The translations under genes were made by a program, and so were the position numbers. Below, one piece after another: positions 1 through 11,417 of a DNA stretch of 64,000 bases. Position 1 is the stretch's first letter; every line of letters starts with the position of its first letter. The stretch comes from Shewanella vesiculosa (GTDB lineage: Bacteria > Pseudomonadota > Gammaproteobacteria > Enterobacterales > Shewanellaceae), in contig NZ_CP073588.1 of assembly GCF_021560015.1 (NCBI RefSeq), forward strand, positions 1,302,001 to 1,366,000, read 5' to 3'. The notes below the pieces were generated by a model. The model ran no database searches and had not been told where the DNA came from. It was given only the letters and a program-made list of their open reading frames with translations.

Positions 1-221
1 ACAAAAACCTGAAGGAGTGATGTTAAATAGGGCAGGCAAAAAGCGGATTGTAGCGCGACTGATATACCTAACGTCAGCTTAACCCTATGACTAACACTGA
101 TAACTGAAACTGAATCGCCATAATATGGAGCATGAAGGGATCAATGAGCGGCATTTAAGCTTGTTATCGGTGACAACAAGCTATTCAGAGGACATCGCTT
201 ATCACCTCTTTACGTTAGCGA

Positions 222-1076
222 TTAACTATTGCTCAAAGCGTCGCAAGATGACACGTAACTGTCTAACTCAATATTCCCTTGTAAAATAATCCCATGATAA
301 TGTGCTTTTACCAGTTGATAATCTATACTCGGCGCAAAATAGTAAGTCACCTCTTCCGCCCCAGTTTGCTCAACGGGTATAAGTTGTAATTCTCCCCAGG
401 GTGCGATGTTAGAGGTGAGTGAGTCTTTAACATAGTACTGATAGGATTCAACCGCATCAGAGGCTTGTCTTATCAGCGCAAATTGCTGTCGCCCGTTGAG
501 TAAATACTCACGAATTTGAATGGCTAAGGTATCAACATCTCTGAGCGGTATGCTATTTGATTGGTAATGGCTGACTTCACCATCAACATCAACACGAGAG
601 CCGAGACCGTGATGGTCTAGAGTGACTTGCATGTCTCGGGCACGAAAGCCGGTCACTTGTTGATGAAACTTATGCGTTAGCCATTCATGAGTGGAATTTG
701 ACCAGGATAACTCAGTGCGCTGCTGGTATTGAGTGCCAATACCTAAAATACTGGCTTTACTTGTTGAGGTAATAACGGCTGATTTACCCTGCCAGTTCTC
801 GGTGCGGGTCATGTTGCCCATGTGCAGACCACTGAGAAAAATAGAGTAACTAAAGTTTCGCTGACACTCTTGCTCAACCTCAGCGGCCATGGCACTGCTA
901 CTGTGCAGCAATCCACTTGAAAAACCGAGAATCATCAGTACTCTCGTTGCCGCTAAACAAGCTGTGGTTGATACATTGAGATGACAATACCTTGTCAGTA
1001 TCGGTCTTATTGGTGCCATTGATGTCACTAGAAAAAGCATTTCGGGTTTCTTTTCCTTTAAAAATAGGAATCGCAT
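222..1076 (-). CDS. Exported DUF3108-like protein of unknown function
   Basis: The 284-residue product has an N-terminal hydrophobic stretch ending in small residues (about residues 45-65, ...SSSAMAAEVEQ), which reads as a signal peptide, so it probably acts in the periplasm or envelope. The mature part begins with FSYSIFLSGLHMGNM and has an all-beta look (alternating polar and hydrophobic residues) typical of DUF3108/DUF6134-type periplasmic proteins, whose function is not known. The start is supported by TAAGG five bases upstream. The pre-sequence is longer than a usual signal peptide, so a downstream Met (residue 13 or 20) is possible. It is followed 42 bases away on the same strand (upstream in transcription) by an Omp85-like outer membrane protein, so the two may be co-transcribed. 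Family assignment is by fold-like impression, not by a search. Confidence 0.6.
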   Translation of the reverse strand: MRFLFLKEKKPEMLFLVTSMAPIRPILTRYCHLNVSTTACLAATRVLMILGFSSGLLHSSSAMAAEVEQECQRNFSYSIFLSGLHMGNMTRTENWQGKSAVITSTSKASILGIGTQYQQRTELSWSNSTHEWLTHKFHQQVTGFRARDMQVTLDHHGLGSRVDVDGEVSHYQSNSIPLRDVDTLAIQIREYLLNGRQQFALIRQASDAVESYQYYVKDSLTSNIAPWGELQLIPVEQTGAEEVTYYFAPSIDYQLVKAHYHGIILQGNIELDSYVSSCDALSNS

Positions 1077-1118
1077 GAAGGCCTTATAAGCAATAATAAG
1101 ACCTTAGGAAATATCGAC

Positions 1119-2267
1119 TTAAAAAACTTCATTTACATTTAAGTAGAAGTTAGTGTCATTCTCACCCACCCCAACGTCAAAACGTAAATTAATATTGTCT
1201 TTAATTTTAAAGCGGAATCCAGTGCCGTAGGCGGTTAATAGAGTATCCGTTAACTCACTGACTTTAGGCGCAACACTGCCGACCGATCCCCAAAATACCA
1301 TGCCATAGCGCTGAAATATTGGTAACCGATATTCAACCTGTCCCATCATCATTTGCTCATCGCGATATCGGCCTCTAATGTAACCGCGCATCGCATCTGA
1401 ACCGCCAAGATCAGGTAAAAGGTTCCACGGCACGTCACCACTGGTAAGGTGACCTTGAACTTGCCAAGCGATTAATCCAGGTGTTGTCCCTAAATCGATA
1501 TAATTCGCTAATTCAATATTATAGGTAGAAAACGAATCGAATTGGTCATTTTGATATAATCCAGCGTCCAGCTGAAACAACCAACCTTTTGTCGCATTTA
1601 AACGATAATCTCTTGAGTCATAAATACTGGTGATCACAACACCTGAGCTAAAATTATCTGGCAAAAGGCTATTTGCATCAACAGGGGCTTGGGTGGCAAC
1701 TAATTCTAGACTGTCTGCTGTGGTATAAATAAAATCAGCACCTACGCCAATAAAATAGTTATCGGCGACTTCGGTCATCCAGCGCGGTTTAAAACTATAC
1801 AGTTGTTCTTTGAATTCGTGATGATTAAGATCTTGATCGCCTTGTTCAATCCCAACACCATAATACACTGCAGCTTCATTGTGCAGCTCTAAATCAAGCA
1901 GCAATCGCTGCTTACCTTGATTTAAAAACGTCATGTTCTCGACTGTAACGCCATAGGATTGATTCATTGATGCAAACGAGTTCAATACTAATGATGAGGG
2001 CTGCTCTTCACTCGATGCATTATCGGTTTTATATAACCCTACCATTAATAGCCCTACACCAAACTTCTTCTCTGGGGTGTAATAAGCCGTAGGCAAATAG
2101 CTCATATCAATGGTTTTAGTGTCATCAAACTCACCATCGGCACCAAACACAGACAAAATATTATCAATCCATGTGGGTTGCATGTCTTTGGGGGTTTCAA
2201 AAAGAGGTTCAACTGCGTTGGCGGCGTTAGAAAAAATAAATAGTGCTAAAAGTAAGGTCCGTTTCAT
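1119..2267 (-). CDS. BamA/TamA (Omp85, surface antigen D15) family outer membrane protein
   Basis: A 382-residue protein with a signal peptide (MKRTLLLALFIFSNAANA) and a predicted beta-barrel: many short amphipathic strands, an RGYIRGRYRD segment near residue 295 that matches the conserved VRGY/F-R-G lid-loop motif of Omp85 barrels, and a C-terminal phenylalanine (NVNEVF) as expected of a BAM substrate. It is too short to carry the five POTRA domains of BamA, so it is a barrel-only or nearly barrel-only member of the D15 superfamily. What it transports or inserts cannot be read from the sequence. It lies just upstream of the DUF3108-like gene on the same strand. Upstream of the start there is only a weak AGAG. 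Confidence 0.75.
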   Translation of the reverse strand: MKRTLLLALFIFSNAANAVEPLFETPKDMQPTWIDNILSVFGADGEFDDTKTIDMSYLPTAYYTPEKKFGVGLLMVGLYKTDNASSEEQPSSLVLNSFASMNQSYGVTVENMTFLNQGKQRLLLDLELHNEAAVYYGVGIEQGDQDLNHHEFKEQLYSFKPRWMTEVADNYFIGVGADFIYTTADSLELVATQAPVDANSLLPDNFSSGVVITSIYDSRDYRLNATKGWLFQLDAGLYQNDQFDSFSTYNIELANYIDLGTTPGLIAWQVQGHLTSGDVPWNLLPDLGGSDAMRGYIRGRYRDEQMMMGQVEYRLPIFQRYGMVFWGSVGSVAPKVSELTDTLLTAYGTGFRFKIKDNINLRFDVGVGENDTNFYLNVNEVF

Positions 2268-2839
2268 AAAAACTCTATTAAATGTAAAAAGAATTAGGCT
2301 TGCATGATGACTTCCATGCCAATGATTGAATCAAGCTTGTGTTAGTTGGCTACGTAATACTAAGTGGTAAAAGCTGTTGTCGATACAATGGTTTCAAATT
2401 CAATAACGATCAAATCTTCAAGTATTATCCTCGCTATCACTCAATACTAACTGAATAAAAACTGAAGCCTTACTGAATATAACGCTTATTTGAGTCAGAA
2501 TTTAACCATTATCTCTTCCTCAAGCATCACTGTAGACATACTCTATTTGGCATCATTTACGTCAATGATACCACTAGTGTTCATAATGCCTGCTAATATA
2601 GCATATTCAGTGGTTAATATTGATGATAACTCCGAGCTCAGCCGATGGGCCTCACTCGGGGGAAGTGTATAACATCAGCTATATTTAGGTGGGTTGCTAC
2701 AGGATTTTGATTCATTAGACAAGAGTATACAAACGACAAATTCAGTAATATATGCCTCATTTAATCAGTGATCCATCTGCAAGTAAAAATTATTTCCTTA
2801 GATATATCATCCAGCGCGCAAGTAAGGTATAACGACGCT
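2268..2839. other. Intergenic gap upstream of Omp85-like and RIO kinase genes; no gene seen
   Basis: About 570 bases between two divergent genes. Short open stretches exist (for example 2490-2672 on the plus strand, from a non-ATG start), but they lack a ribosome binding site and protein-like composition. No RNA gene, repeat or clear operator was recognised. It presumably holds the two divergent promoters. Confidence 0.5.
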
Positions 2840-3703
2840 ATGAAAACGCCTATACGATTACAACCACTGGTTGACGATGGTCTCGTCGATGAAGTGATAA
2901 GCCAACTCATGAGTGGCAAAGAAGCTACGGTCTATATGATCAGATGTGGCGATGCGATCCGCTGCGCGAAAGTGTACAAGGAAGCCACTAAACGCAGCTT
3001 TAAAAAAGCAGCACAATATCAAGAAGGTCGAAAAACCAAAAACAGTCGTCGTGGTCGAGCCATGGAAAAAGGCTCTAAATACGGTCGAGAAGAACAAGAA
3101 AAAGCCTGGCAAAATGCCGAGGTCGACGCATTATACAAATGCGCGGCGGCTAAAATTAGAGTACCTGTGCCTTATGGCTGCTTTGATGGTGTGCTATTAA
3201 TGGAGTTGATCACCAATATTCATGGTGATGTTGCACCGCGATTAAACGACGTAACACAGATGAGTGTCGAGCAAGCACAAAGCCAGCATTACATTATGAT
3301 GGGTTATGTTGTGCGTATGCTATGTGCGGGTATTGTGCATGGCGATTTGTCTGAGTTTAACGTGCTGGTCGACAAAGATGGTCCAGTGATCATTGACTTG
3401 CCTCAAGCTGTTGATGCCTCAGCCAACAATAATGCCAAAGCAATGTTATTTCGTGATGTGAATAATATGACTGACTATTATTCACAATTTGCCCCAGAAT
3501 TAGCCGCGACAAAATACGCTAAAGAAATGTGGGCCTTGTATGAACAAGGTGAATTAACACCAGAAACACAGTTAACCGGTTTGTTTGAAGAAGACACCAC
3601 AGCCGCTGATGTGGATTCTGTATTAGAAGAAATCAACGCTGCTTTTGAAGAAGCTCAAGAAAGACGCGAGCGCATGAGCGAAGCGAACAACGACGAGTAT
3701 TAA
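2840..3703 (+). CDS. RIO-type serine protein kinase
   Basis: A RIO1-family atypical protein kinase. From the ATG at 2840 it is 287 residues and begins MKTPIRLQPLVDDGLVDEV. Visible motifs are the nucleotide-binding SGKEATVY, the catalytic loop HGDLSEFN with its aspartate and asparagine, and the metal-binding IIDLPQAVD, all characteristic of the RIO fold. A basic insertion (KKAAQYQEGRKTKNSRRGRA) between the P-loop and the alpha-C region is usual for the bacterial members. The open frame extends 24 codons upstream, but that extension is poor in coding character and the conserved family start fits 2840. Bacterial RIO kinases are soluble; their substrates are unknown. It stands alone between two long gaps. 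Confidence 0.88.
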   Translation: MKTPIRLQPLVDDGLVDEVISQLMSGKEATVYMIRCGDAIRCAKVYKEATKRSFKKAAQYQEGRKTKNSRRGRAMEKGSKYGREEQEKAWQNAEVDALYKCAAAKIRVPVPYGCFDGVLLMELITNIHGDVAPRLNDVTQMSVEQAQSQHYIMMGYVVRMLCAGIVHGDLSEFNVLVDKDGPVIIDLPQAVDASANNNAKAMLFRDVNNMTDYYSQFAPELAATKYAKEMWALYEQGELTPETQLTGLFEEDTTAADVDSVLEEINAAFEEAQERRERMSEANNDEY

Positions 3704-4099
3704 ATCGATAGTTCATTCATGTGAACACCTAGGGAGACGTACGGACAAATTATCGAAGCTTTTATAGAAGATATAGTCTGGTTAATGTCTCCCTATTCTT
3801 TAGCCCTAATGAAAACGCAGAATCACGTACGCCCCCTTGTTAATTAAGCAGCAAGTTGTGTAAATATAAACGCTAGCTGCCTAAACTCTTCCGATTTTTG
3901 CAACCATAGCTAATCCTATTACGAACAAATACAATAATGTCCTTAATGGCTAAATCAGATCCTTTTTCCGCCATAGTCAGCAGAGAACCTTACCCTTGGC
4001 ACACAGGCAAAATAATCAATTTAACCGCCTTACATAACCTTACTTTTATCATGGTTAATTAGGTGTATAATAAGATTGAAAGTTAACAAGGAGAATATT
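3704..4099. other. Intergenic gap; long-spaced inverted repeat only
   Basis: No gene is seen. The only structure noticed is AGGGAGAC at 3731-3738 matched by GTCTCCCT at 3787-3794, an 8-bp stem with a 48-base loop. It could help terminate the RIO kinase transcript but lacks a proper U-tract. The last 60 bases should contain the promoter of the EF-hand gene. Confidence 0.4.
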
Positions 4100-4423
4100 A
4101 TGAATAGCTATGTTGTATCAGTATTACTCGTTTGTCTTACTACTTCTTTGCCAGTTACTGCTATTGGAAATAAAAATGGAGCCATGAGAATGTCTCAGAT
4201 GCCGGTATTTTCCGATTTTGATAAGAATCAAGACAAATTGATATCTGAAGAGGAATTTGTGCAATTTCAAAAAGCACGGCAAGAGTTGCATCAATCTGAA
4301 GGGCGTATGTTAAAAAATGCCTCACGTGATGGTATGTTTGAACGTATCGATTTGGATCACAATAAGTTTATTGATGCTGAAGAGTTTCAATCTCATCGTG
4401 AAATGATGAGAAAGTCTAAATAA
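4100..4423 (+). CDS. Small secreted EF-hand calcium-binding protein
   Basis: From the ATG at 4100 the product is 107 residues, with a good Shine-Dalgarno (AAGGAG at 4088-4093). An upstream in-frame start at 4076 would put residues before the ribosome binding site and is less likely. A signal peptide (MNSYVVSVLLVCLTTSLPVTA) is followed by two EF-hand loops: DFDKNQDKLISEEEF with ligands at positions 1, 3, 5, 9 and 12, and DLDHNKFIDAEEF with the same pattern. Both loops look competent to bind calcium. Small periplasmic EF-hand proteins are common in Shewanella, but this one's specific role is unknown. It is monocistronic, with a terminator 32 bases after the stop. Confidence 0.8.
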   Translation: MNSYVVSVLLVCLTTSLPVTAIGNKNGAMRMSQMPVFSDFDKNQDKLISEEEFVQFQKARQELHQSEGRMLKNASRDGMFERIDLDHNKFIDAEEFQSHREMMRKSK

Positions 4424-4455
4424 TCTCTGCTCGGAACAATAATCAATGTCACTTT

Positions 4456-4486
4456 AGAGAGGTCATCAACATCACCTCTCTTTTTA
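4456..4486 (+). terminator. Rho-independent terminator after the EF-hand gene
   Basis: An 8-bp stem AGAGAGGT / ACCTCTCT around a 10-base loop, followed by a run of T, 32 bases after the stop codon of the EF-hand gene. Confidence 0.75.
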
Positions 4487-4853
4487 AATACACGACACGA
4501 TAGCACATGAGATTTAGCCATCTCAATCAGCATAATAGAACGCCTAACTCCCCCCCTTTCCAATCAAACACCATTCAAACTTGGCTTTATCGGGCTTATG
4601 CTTTGCGCTGTTCTCTGTAAAGCCATAGACATCAATTGGCCAGTGAAAATAATATCACTATATTGTCGACGTTTTTATATGCTTGTGATGATTTTATCCC
4701 GAACAAACATCGCCTTGCTCCTTTGGCTTATCAATGTTGACTATCTGTAGGTAAATGGCTAAAACACTGGGTCACACAGTCTCAGGTACTCATTGCTGCG
4801 TCGAATATCATAGCCTCACCATCACGAAGTATCACCAAGCTAAAACGGATAAA
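4487..4853. other. Gap with a possible coding remnant on the minus strand
   Basis: No intact gene. On the minus strand, roughly 4665 down to 4550, an open stretch of about 37 codons reads FHWPIDVYGFTENSAKHKPD and continues to a stop shortly after WCLIGKGG. It has protein-like composition but no start codon and is preceded by stops, so it may be the C-terminal scrap of a decayed gene. I cannot assign a family. The rest of the gap shows nothing. Confidence 0.25.
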
Positions 4854-5144
4854 TTATTCTGCCGCGACAAGCTTGCTTTTAAACACGCCATAAAAGGCAA
4901 TACAGGCACCAGCAAAACCTAAGAAAGAACACACCAGACGATAGTCATTGTTGTCGATAAAGAAATTAGCCACACTAAATACCAATAAAATCAATAAACC
5001 AATATTTTTGGTCATCATCATTTTAGGCTCAAACATCAGCCATTGTTCGCATTTAGGGCATTGTGTTTCAACGCCATGTTTACCTTTGCGTACTTGTTTA
5101 AGTGCCTTGCGGGCAAACACACCCTGACAACGAGGACATTCCAT
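4854..5144 (-). CDS. Small zinc-ribbon membrane protein
   Basis: A 96-residue protein starting MECPRCQGVF, with a second cysteine pair CPKC about 25 residues later. The two CxxC knuckles form a zinc ribbon at the N-terminus, followed by two hydrophobic segments (about residues 46-62 and 70-88) that should be membrane-spanning. AAAGGTGA lies just before the start. No function is known; similar small zinc-ribbon proteins with two membrane helices occur in Shewanella. It resembles in architecture, but not in sequence, the zinc-ribbon protein at 12809-13126. Confidence 0.65.
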   Translation of the reverse strand: MECPRCQGVFARKALKQVRKGKHGVETQCPKCEQWLMFEPKMMMTKNIGLLILLVFSVANFFIDNNDYRLVCSFLGFAGACIAFYGVFKSKLVAAE

Positions 5145-5262
5145 TTTACATCACCTTTAATGATTTTTAATCAATATAATACAATGAATTAACTTAGTAT
5201 CAAAGCTTATCATTCAACCCAATTTCTGATAAGTATAACAAACACCTTTAATTATTTATTAA

Positions 5263-5304
5263 TTTTAACGATCGCTCAAAATCATATTTGAACGAATGTT
5301 ACAG
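5263..5304. promoter_or_regulatory. Double palindrome, putative operator upstream of the dehalogenase
   Basis: Two 18-bp dyads: TTTTAACGATCGCTCAAA (5263-5280) and TTTGAACGAATGTTACAG (5287-5304), centres 24 bp apart. They closely match the pair upstream of the YfcG-like GST at 26639-26678. The symmetric TTTGA-N8-TCAAA pattern is of the kind bound by TetR-family dimers. The regulator is not identified. Confidence 0.4.
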
Positions 5305-5434
5305 TTAGTTTATAGTCAAGGGAACTTGGGCATCATTAGCAAAATAAACACCGCATAGATGTGGATATTAACAACCTAGCTTGGCTACTTACTCAGAGCT
5401 TCAGCATTGACCATACACTCACAGAGCAATAATC

Positions 5435-6112
5435 ATGAATAAAGTCATTGGATTTGATGTTTATGGCACCTTAGTGGATCCGCTAGAGATGGGCCAACAT
5501 CTGCAACAACTGATTGGCGATAAAGCGCTAGAGTTTGCGCAACTGTGGCACGATAAAAAAGTCGAGTATGCGTTCCGTCGCGGATTAATGCAGCAATATG
5601 CAGATTTTGCAGTTTGTACTCAACAAGCACTGCAATATTGTTTGACGGTTTACAGCCTTACCCTCACTGCAAGTGCACAACAGCAACTGCTGGCAAAATT
5701 TAGTCAACTATCGGCCTTTGAGGATGTTATTGTTGGCCTAGCATCACTGCGTAATCAAGGCCATACCCTAGTCGCATTTTCAAATGGTCCAGAACTAGCC
5801 GTGCGCAATTTAATGCATAATGCTGGCGTGTTACCTCAATTACATGATGTCATCAGCGTGGACGACCTACAGACCTTTAAACCTAATCCTGCGGTTTACC
5901 ATTATTTAATCAACCGCACTCAAACTGATCCCACTCATTGTTGGATGGTATCGAGCAATCCCTGGGATGTTATTGGTGCAAAAGCTGCTGGACTTAACAC
6001 AGCTTGGATCCAACGCGACAGTAAAAAAGTATTTGACCCCTGGGGCATTGAGCCAGACTTAACCGTCAGCAATTTAATCGAATTAAGTGAACAGTTAGAA
6101 GCCAGGCAATAA
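5435..6112 (+). CDS. Haloacid dehalogenase, type II (HAD superfamily)
   Basis: A 225-residue HAD-fold hydrolase. Motif I is FDVYGTLVDP with the nucleophilic aspartate in the DxYGT form used by L-2-haloacid dehalogenases. Motif II is SNGP, motif III the lysine in FKPNP, and motif IV SSNPWDVIGAKAAG. Members of this group hydrolyse L-2-haloacids to D-2-hydroxyacids by an aspartyl-ester intermediate in the cytoplasm; the true substrate in this organism is unknown. It is a single gene, facing away from the zinc-ribbon gene. Its upstream region carries a double palindrome shared with a glutathione transferase promoter, which suggests control together with other detoxification genes. Confidence 0.85.
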   Translation: MNKVIGFDVYGTLVDPLEMGQHLQQLIGDKALEFAQLWHDKKVEYAFRRGLMQQYADFAVCTQQALQYCLTVYSLTLTASAQQQLLAKFSQLSAFEDVIVGLASLRNQGHTLVAFSNGPELAVRNLMHNAGVLPQLHDVISVDDLQTFKPNPAVYHYLINRTQTDPTHCWMVSSNPWDVIGAKAAGLNTAWIQRDSKKVFDPWGIEPDLTVSNLIELSEQLEARQ

Positions 6113-6228
6113 ATAATTAACATGTTGCATTTAAACAATAAAAGCATAACTCATACGCGTTGATGCTAATACATTATAGCGATACACGCTACACTCATAA
6201 TATTGTGCTAAGCGCATTATAAATTTAC

Positions 6229-6248
6229 ATAACCTGCTAGCGGGTTAT
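6229..6248. promoter_or_regulatory. Inverted repeat upstream of yghU
   Basis: ATAACCTGCTAGCGGGTTAT is a 20-bp dyad with one mismatched pair, ending 13 bases before the yghU start codon and just before its AAGGAT ribosome binding site. It could be a repressor operator or a leader hairpin. Confidence 0.4.
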
Positions 6249-6261
6249 ACAAGGATATTTT

Positions 6262-7119
6262 ATGACTAACCAATATACTCCACCTAAAGTTTGGCAAAAT
6301 AATACCAATGGAGCTAACAAGTGGGCGAGCATTAATAGCCCTGAGTCAGGTGCCAGATTCGATAAACAACTGCCTGTCGGTAAGCATTCTTTACAACTCT
6401 ATTCCCTTGGTACACCCAACGGGCAAAAAGTGACTATTTTGTTAGAAGAGTTACTTGCATTAGGTATTAAAGAAGCGGAATACGATGCTTATCTGATTAA
6501 CATCGGAGAAAAAGATCAATTTTCGTCAGGGTTTGTTGCAGTCAATCCAAACTCAAAAATTCCTGCTTTATTGGATAAATCTGCTGATGAAGATGTGACA
6601 GTGTTTGAATCAGCTTCAATTTTGGTTCATCTAGCAGAGAAATTTGACCAATTCCTGCCTAAAGATGGCAAAGCCAGAACGCAAACATTTAACTGGCTGT
6701 TCTGGGCCCAAGGCTCTGCCCCATTCCTTGGCGGTGGTTTTGGTCATTTTTACGCTTATGCTGATGAAAAGCAGGAATACCCGATTAACCGTTTTGCAAT
6801 GGAAGTGAAACGCCAATTAGATGTGTTGGATAAACAATTGGCAAGTAACACCTTTGTAACCGGTGAAGAATACACTATTGCAGACATCGCCATATGGCCT
6901 TGGTATGGCAACTTAGTCTTGGGTAATTTATACAGTGCCGCTGAGTTTTTAGATGTTGCCAGCTATAAAAATGTAACTCGTTGGGCCAATGAAGTATTAG
7001 CTCGCCCGGCTGTTCAACGTGGCAAAATAGTTAACACTTCATGGGGCGAACCATGGGAAATGTTACCAAATCGTCACAGTGCAGCAGACATTGATGCCGC
7101 ATTAGCATTAAAGCCTTAA
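6262..7119 (+). CDS. yghU: Glutathione S-transferase family disulfide-bond oxidoreductase YghU
   Basis: A 285-residue protein closely matching E. coli YghU along its whole length. The N-terminal extension PKVWQNN..NKWASIN is followed by the thioredoxin-like domain, whose LPVGKHSLQLYSLGTPNGQK segment is a YghU hallmark; then come NPNSKIPAL and FESASILVHLAEK for glutathione binding, and the all-helical domain with FLGGGFGHFYAYA. YghU-type nu-class enzymes bind two glutathiones and reduce organic hydroperoxides and disulfides in the cytoplasm. The start is supported by AAGGAT upstream. The gene is monocistronic, with a strong terminator 48 bases after the stop. Confidence 0.93.
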   Translation: MTNQYTPPKVWQNNTNGANKWASINSPESGARFDKQLPVGKHSLQLYSLGTPNGQKVTILLEELLALGIKEAEYDAYLINIGEKDQFSSGFVAVNPNSKIPALLDKSADEDVTVFESASILVHLAEKFDQFLPKDGKARTQTFNWLFWAQGSAPFLGGGFGHFYAYADEKQEYPINRFAMEVKRQLDVLDKQLASNTFVTGEEYTIADIAIWPWYGNLVLGNLYSAAEFLDVASYKNVTRWANEVLARPAVQRGKIVNTSWGEPWEMLPNRHSAADIDAALALKP

Positions 7120-7166
7120 TCTAAGCCCACAAATAACAGCTGATGAGCTAACCTCGTCAGCGTATT

Positions 7167-7197
7167 AAAAAGCCTTCTGCAATACAGAAGGCTTTTT
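7167..7197 (+). terminator. Rho-independent terminator after yghU
   Basis: A 13-bp stem AAAAAGCCTTCTG / CAGAAGGCTTTTT with loop CAATA. The A-rich 5' arm also lets it act from the minus strand, where fadH ends at 7261. Confidence 0.88.
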
Positions 7198-7260
7198 ATT
7201 TAATTCACGTTATGAAAGTGCTCTCAATGCAATCAGGTAAATACTCGCATTTCACAATGA

Positions 7261-9276
<2,016 letters not shown>

Positions 9277-9439
9277 TCAAACATCCTTTTTAAACAAGTG
9301 ATTTAAATCAGCATACCCTGACAGTAAATTTTGCTCAATCATTTAAACGCTCCCTTGTTAAAAACCTTTACAATTGAATTTCACATTTATATTGATTTTC
9401 AGTTAGGATGACTACATTAGACTGATAAAGGAGTGGCAA

Positions 9440-11285
9440 ATGTCCGCTAAACCCTCGTTTTTAAAAAGGATGTTTTTATTGTTATGGAATACAGTAAACG
9501 GTATCCGCAAGTTAATCATCAACATCATATTTTTTGGTTTGTTGGCCGTCATCGCTGTGGTATTGCTCAATAGCGAAGATGAGATTGTCATAGAAGATCA
9601 AACAGCCTTAGTACTAAACTTATCTGGCAGCATAGTCGATCAAAAACATTATGTTGATCCGATTGAAATGGCATTAAAACAGGGACAAGCTAATGATCCC
9701 GAAGGTGAAATGTTATTAGCAGATATTCTTTATACTATTAATAACGCCACTGAAGATAAACGTATCAATAGCATAGTGTTGGATTTGGCCAATCTTCAAG
9801 ATGCTGGCATCAGTAAAATGACCGCCATAGGTGAAGCATTAAATCAGTTTAAAGCGGCTGATAAGTCGGTGATAGCCATGGCCAATGGCTATGATCAAAA
9901 CCAATACTTTTTAGCCAGCTTTGCAGACAAGATATACCTTAATAACCAAGGTATGGTGTCGCTTGATGGGTTAAGTCGTTACCGTTTATATTACAAAGCG
10001 GCATTGGACAAGTTGAAAATTACGACTCATGTATTCAGAGTTGGTACGTTTAAATCTGCTGTAGAACCCTTTATCCGTGATGATATGTCTGATGCGGATA
10101 AACAAGCCAGCAAGGTATTACTAAATGATATTTGGCAGAGCTACTCAACTATTGTGGCCAGTAACCGTCAAATTGCCCCCGACCAATTAGTGTTAACCAC
10201 TGATGAGTACTTGGCTCAGCTTGATAAAGCTGAAGGTGACAGTGCTAAAATGGCCATAAACATGAAATGGGTCGACGAGCTGGTTTCTGCAGATGCATTT
10301 CGCGTTGCCATGATTGAGCGTGTTGGTAGTGATAAAGAAGGTAAAAACTTTAAACAAATTAGTTTTAATGACTACCGCAAATTAACGGCGCCAATGCCTC
10401 AATTTATTGAGCATGACTCTGTAGCGGTTATCGTTGCCAAAGGTACCATCCTTAACGGTAAACAACCTGCTGGACAAATTGGTGGCGAAAGTACCTCTGC
10501 ACTGCTGATGAAAGCTCGCTTTGACGACAAAGTCAAAGCCGTCGTACTGAGAGTTGATAGCCCTGGCGGCAGTGCATTTGCCTCAGAGCAAATTCGTCAA
10601 GAAGTGTTAGCGCTAAAAGCGGCAGGTAAACCTGTAGTGGTAAGCATGGGGAGCCTAGCGGCGTCAGGTGGCTATTGGATATCAGCCAGTGCCGATTATA
10701 TTGTCGCAACCCCAACTACCCCTAACCGGTTCGATTGGTATTTTTGGTATGTTTGCTACATTTGAACAAGCACTGAGCCATTTTGGGGTGACCTCTGATG
10801 GCGTGGCAACCTCTGAATGGGCTGGATTGTCGCCGGTTCGGGAACTAAGCCCTCAAGTTGCAGCGGTAATTCAACGCCATATTGAACGTGGTTATCATGA
10901 GTTTATCTCTCTTGTGGCTACAGAGCGTCATATGACGCTTGAGCAAGTTGACGAAATTGCTCAAGGCCGTGTTTGGACAGGTAAACGCGCATTAACCTTA
11001 GGTCTAGTTGATGAGCTAGGTGACATGGATATTGCATTAGCTAAAGCGGCTGATTTAGCTAAAATGGACAAATTTGATGTGAAAGTGATTGAACAAGAAC
11101 TCAGCGCTGAACAACAAATTATGCAGCAATTCATGGGGGCTGTGGCCGCATATGTACCAGACAGCGTTCGTCAGACCAGCATAGTTGAAAAGTTTGTCAG
11201 TCAGTGGGCTGGTGCATTTGAAACATTGTCAATGTTTGATGATCCTAACCATGCTTATTTGTATTGCGAAAACTGTAATTATTAA
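9440..11285 (+). pseudogene. sppA: Signal peptide peptidase SppA (67 kDa type), frameshifted by +1
   Basis: The reading frame begins at 9440 behind a strong AAGGAG and encodes a membrane anchor (about residues 22-43), then the tandem SppA/ClpP-fold domains. The catalytic lysine lies in RVGTFKSAVEPF and the nucleophilic serine in MGSLAASGGYW. After IVATPTT the frame is lost at CCCC (10719-10722); with CCC it continues LTGSIGIFGMFATFEQALSH to the stop at 11285. Corrected length is 614 residues, normal for E. coli-type SppA, which clears cleaved signal peptides from the inner membrane. As read, the product stops 21 residues or fewer after the lesion and lacks the C-terminal domain. No other damage is visible, so this is either a base-call error or a very recent mutation. 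Confidence 0.9.
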
Positions 11286-11318
11286 CCTATTGCATCACCG
11301 TAATATGAAGATTATTCA

Positions 11319-11345
11319 AAAAAAGCCTGCCTAGCAGGCTTTTTT
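11319..11345 (+). terminator. Rho-independent terminator after sppA
   Basis: Stem AAAAAAGCCTGC / GCAGGCTTTTTT with loop CTA, 33 bases after the sppA stop codon. Confidence 0.88.
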
Positions 11346-11417
11346 ATTGGGGATCGTTAAATAAGCTCGTATAATTTACACAATCTGCAATTATCGCTAA
11401 ATAAGAGTCCTATATTT

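Noticed and set aside
2490-2672. 60-residue plus-strand frame in the gap before the RIO kinase
   Set aside because: Non-ATG start, no ribosome binding site and no recognisable family.
9277-9439. Possible fatty-acid regulator (PsrA/FadR-type) site upstream of fadH
   Set aside because: TTTAAACG and TTGTTAAA elements are present, but symmetry and spacing are poor.
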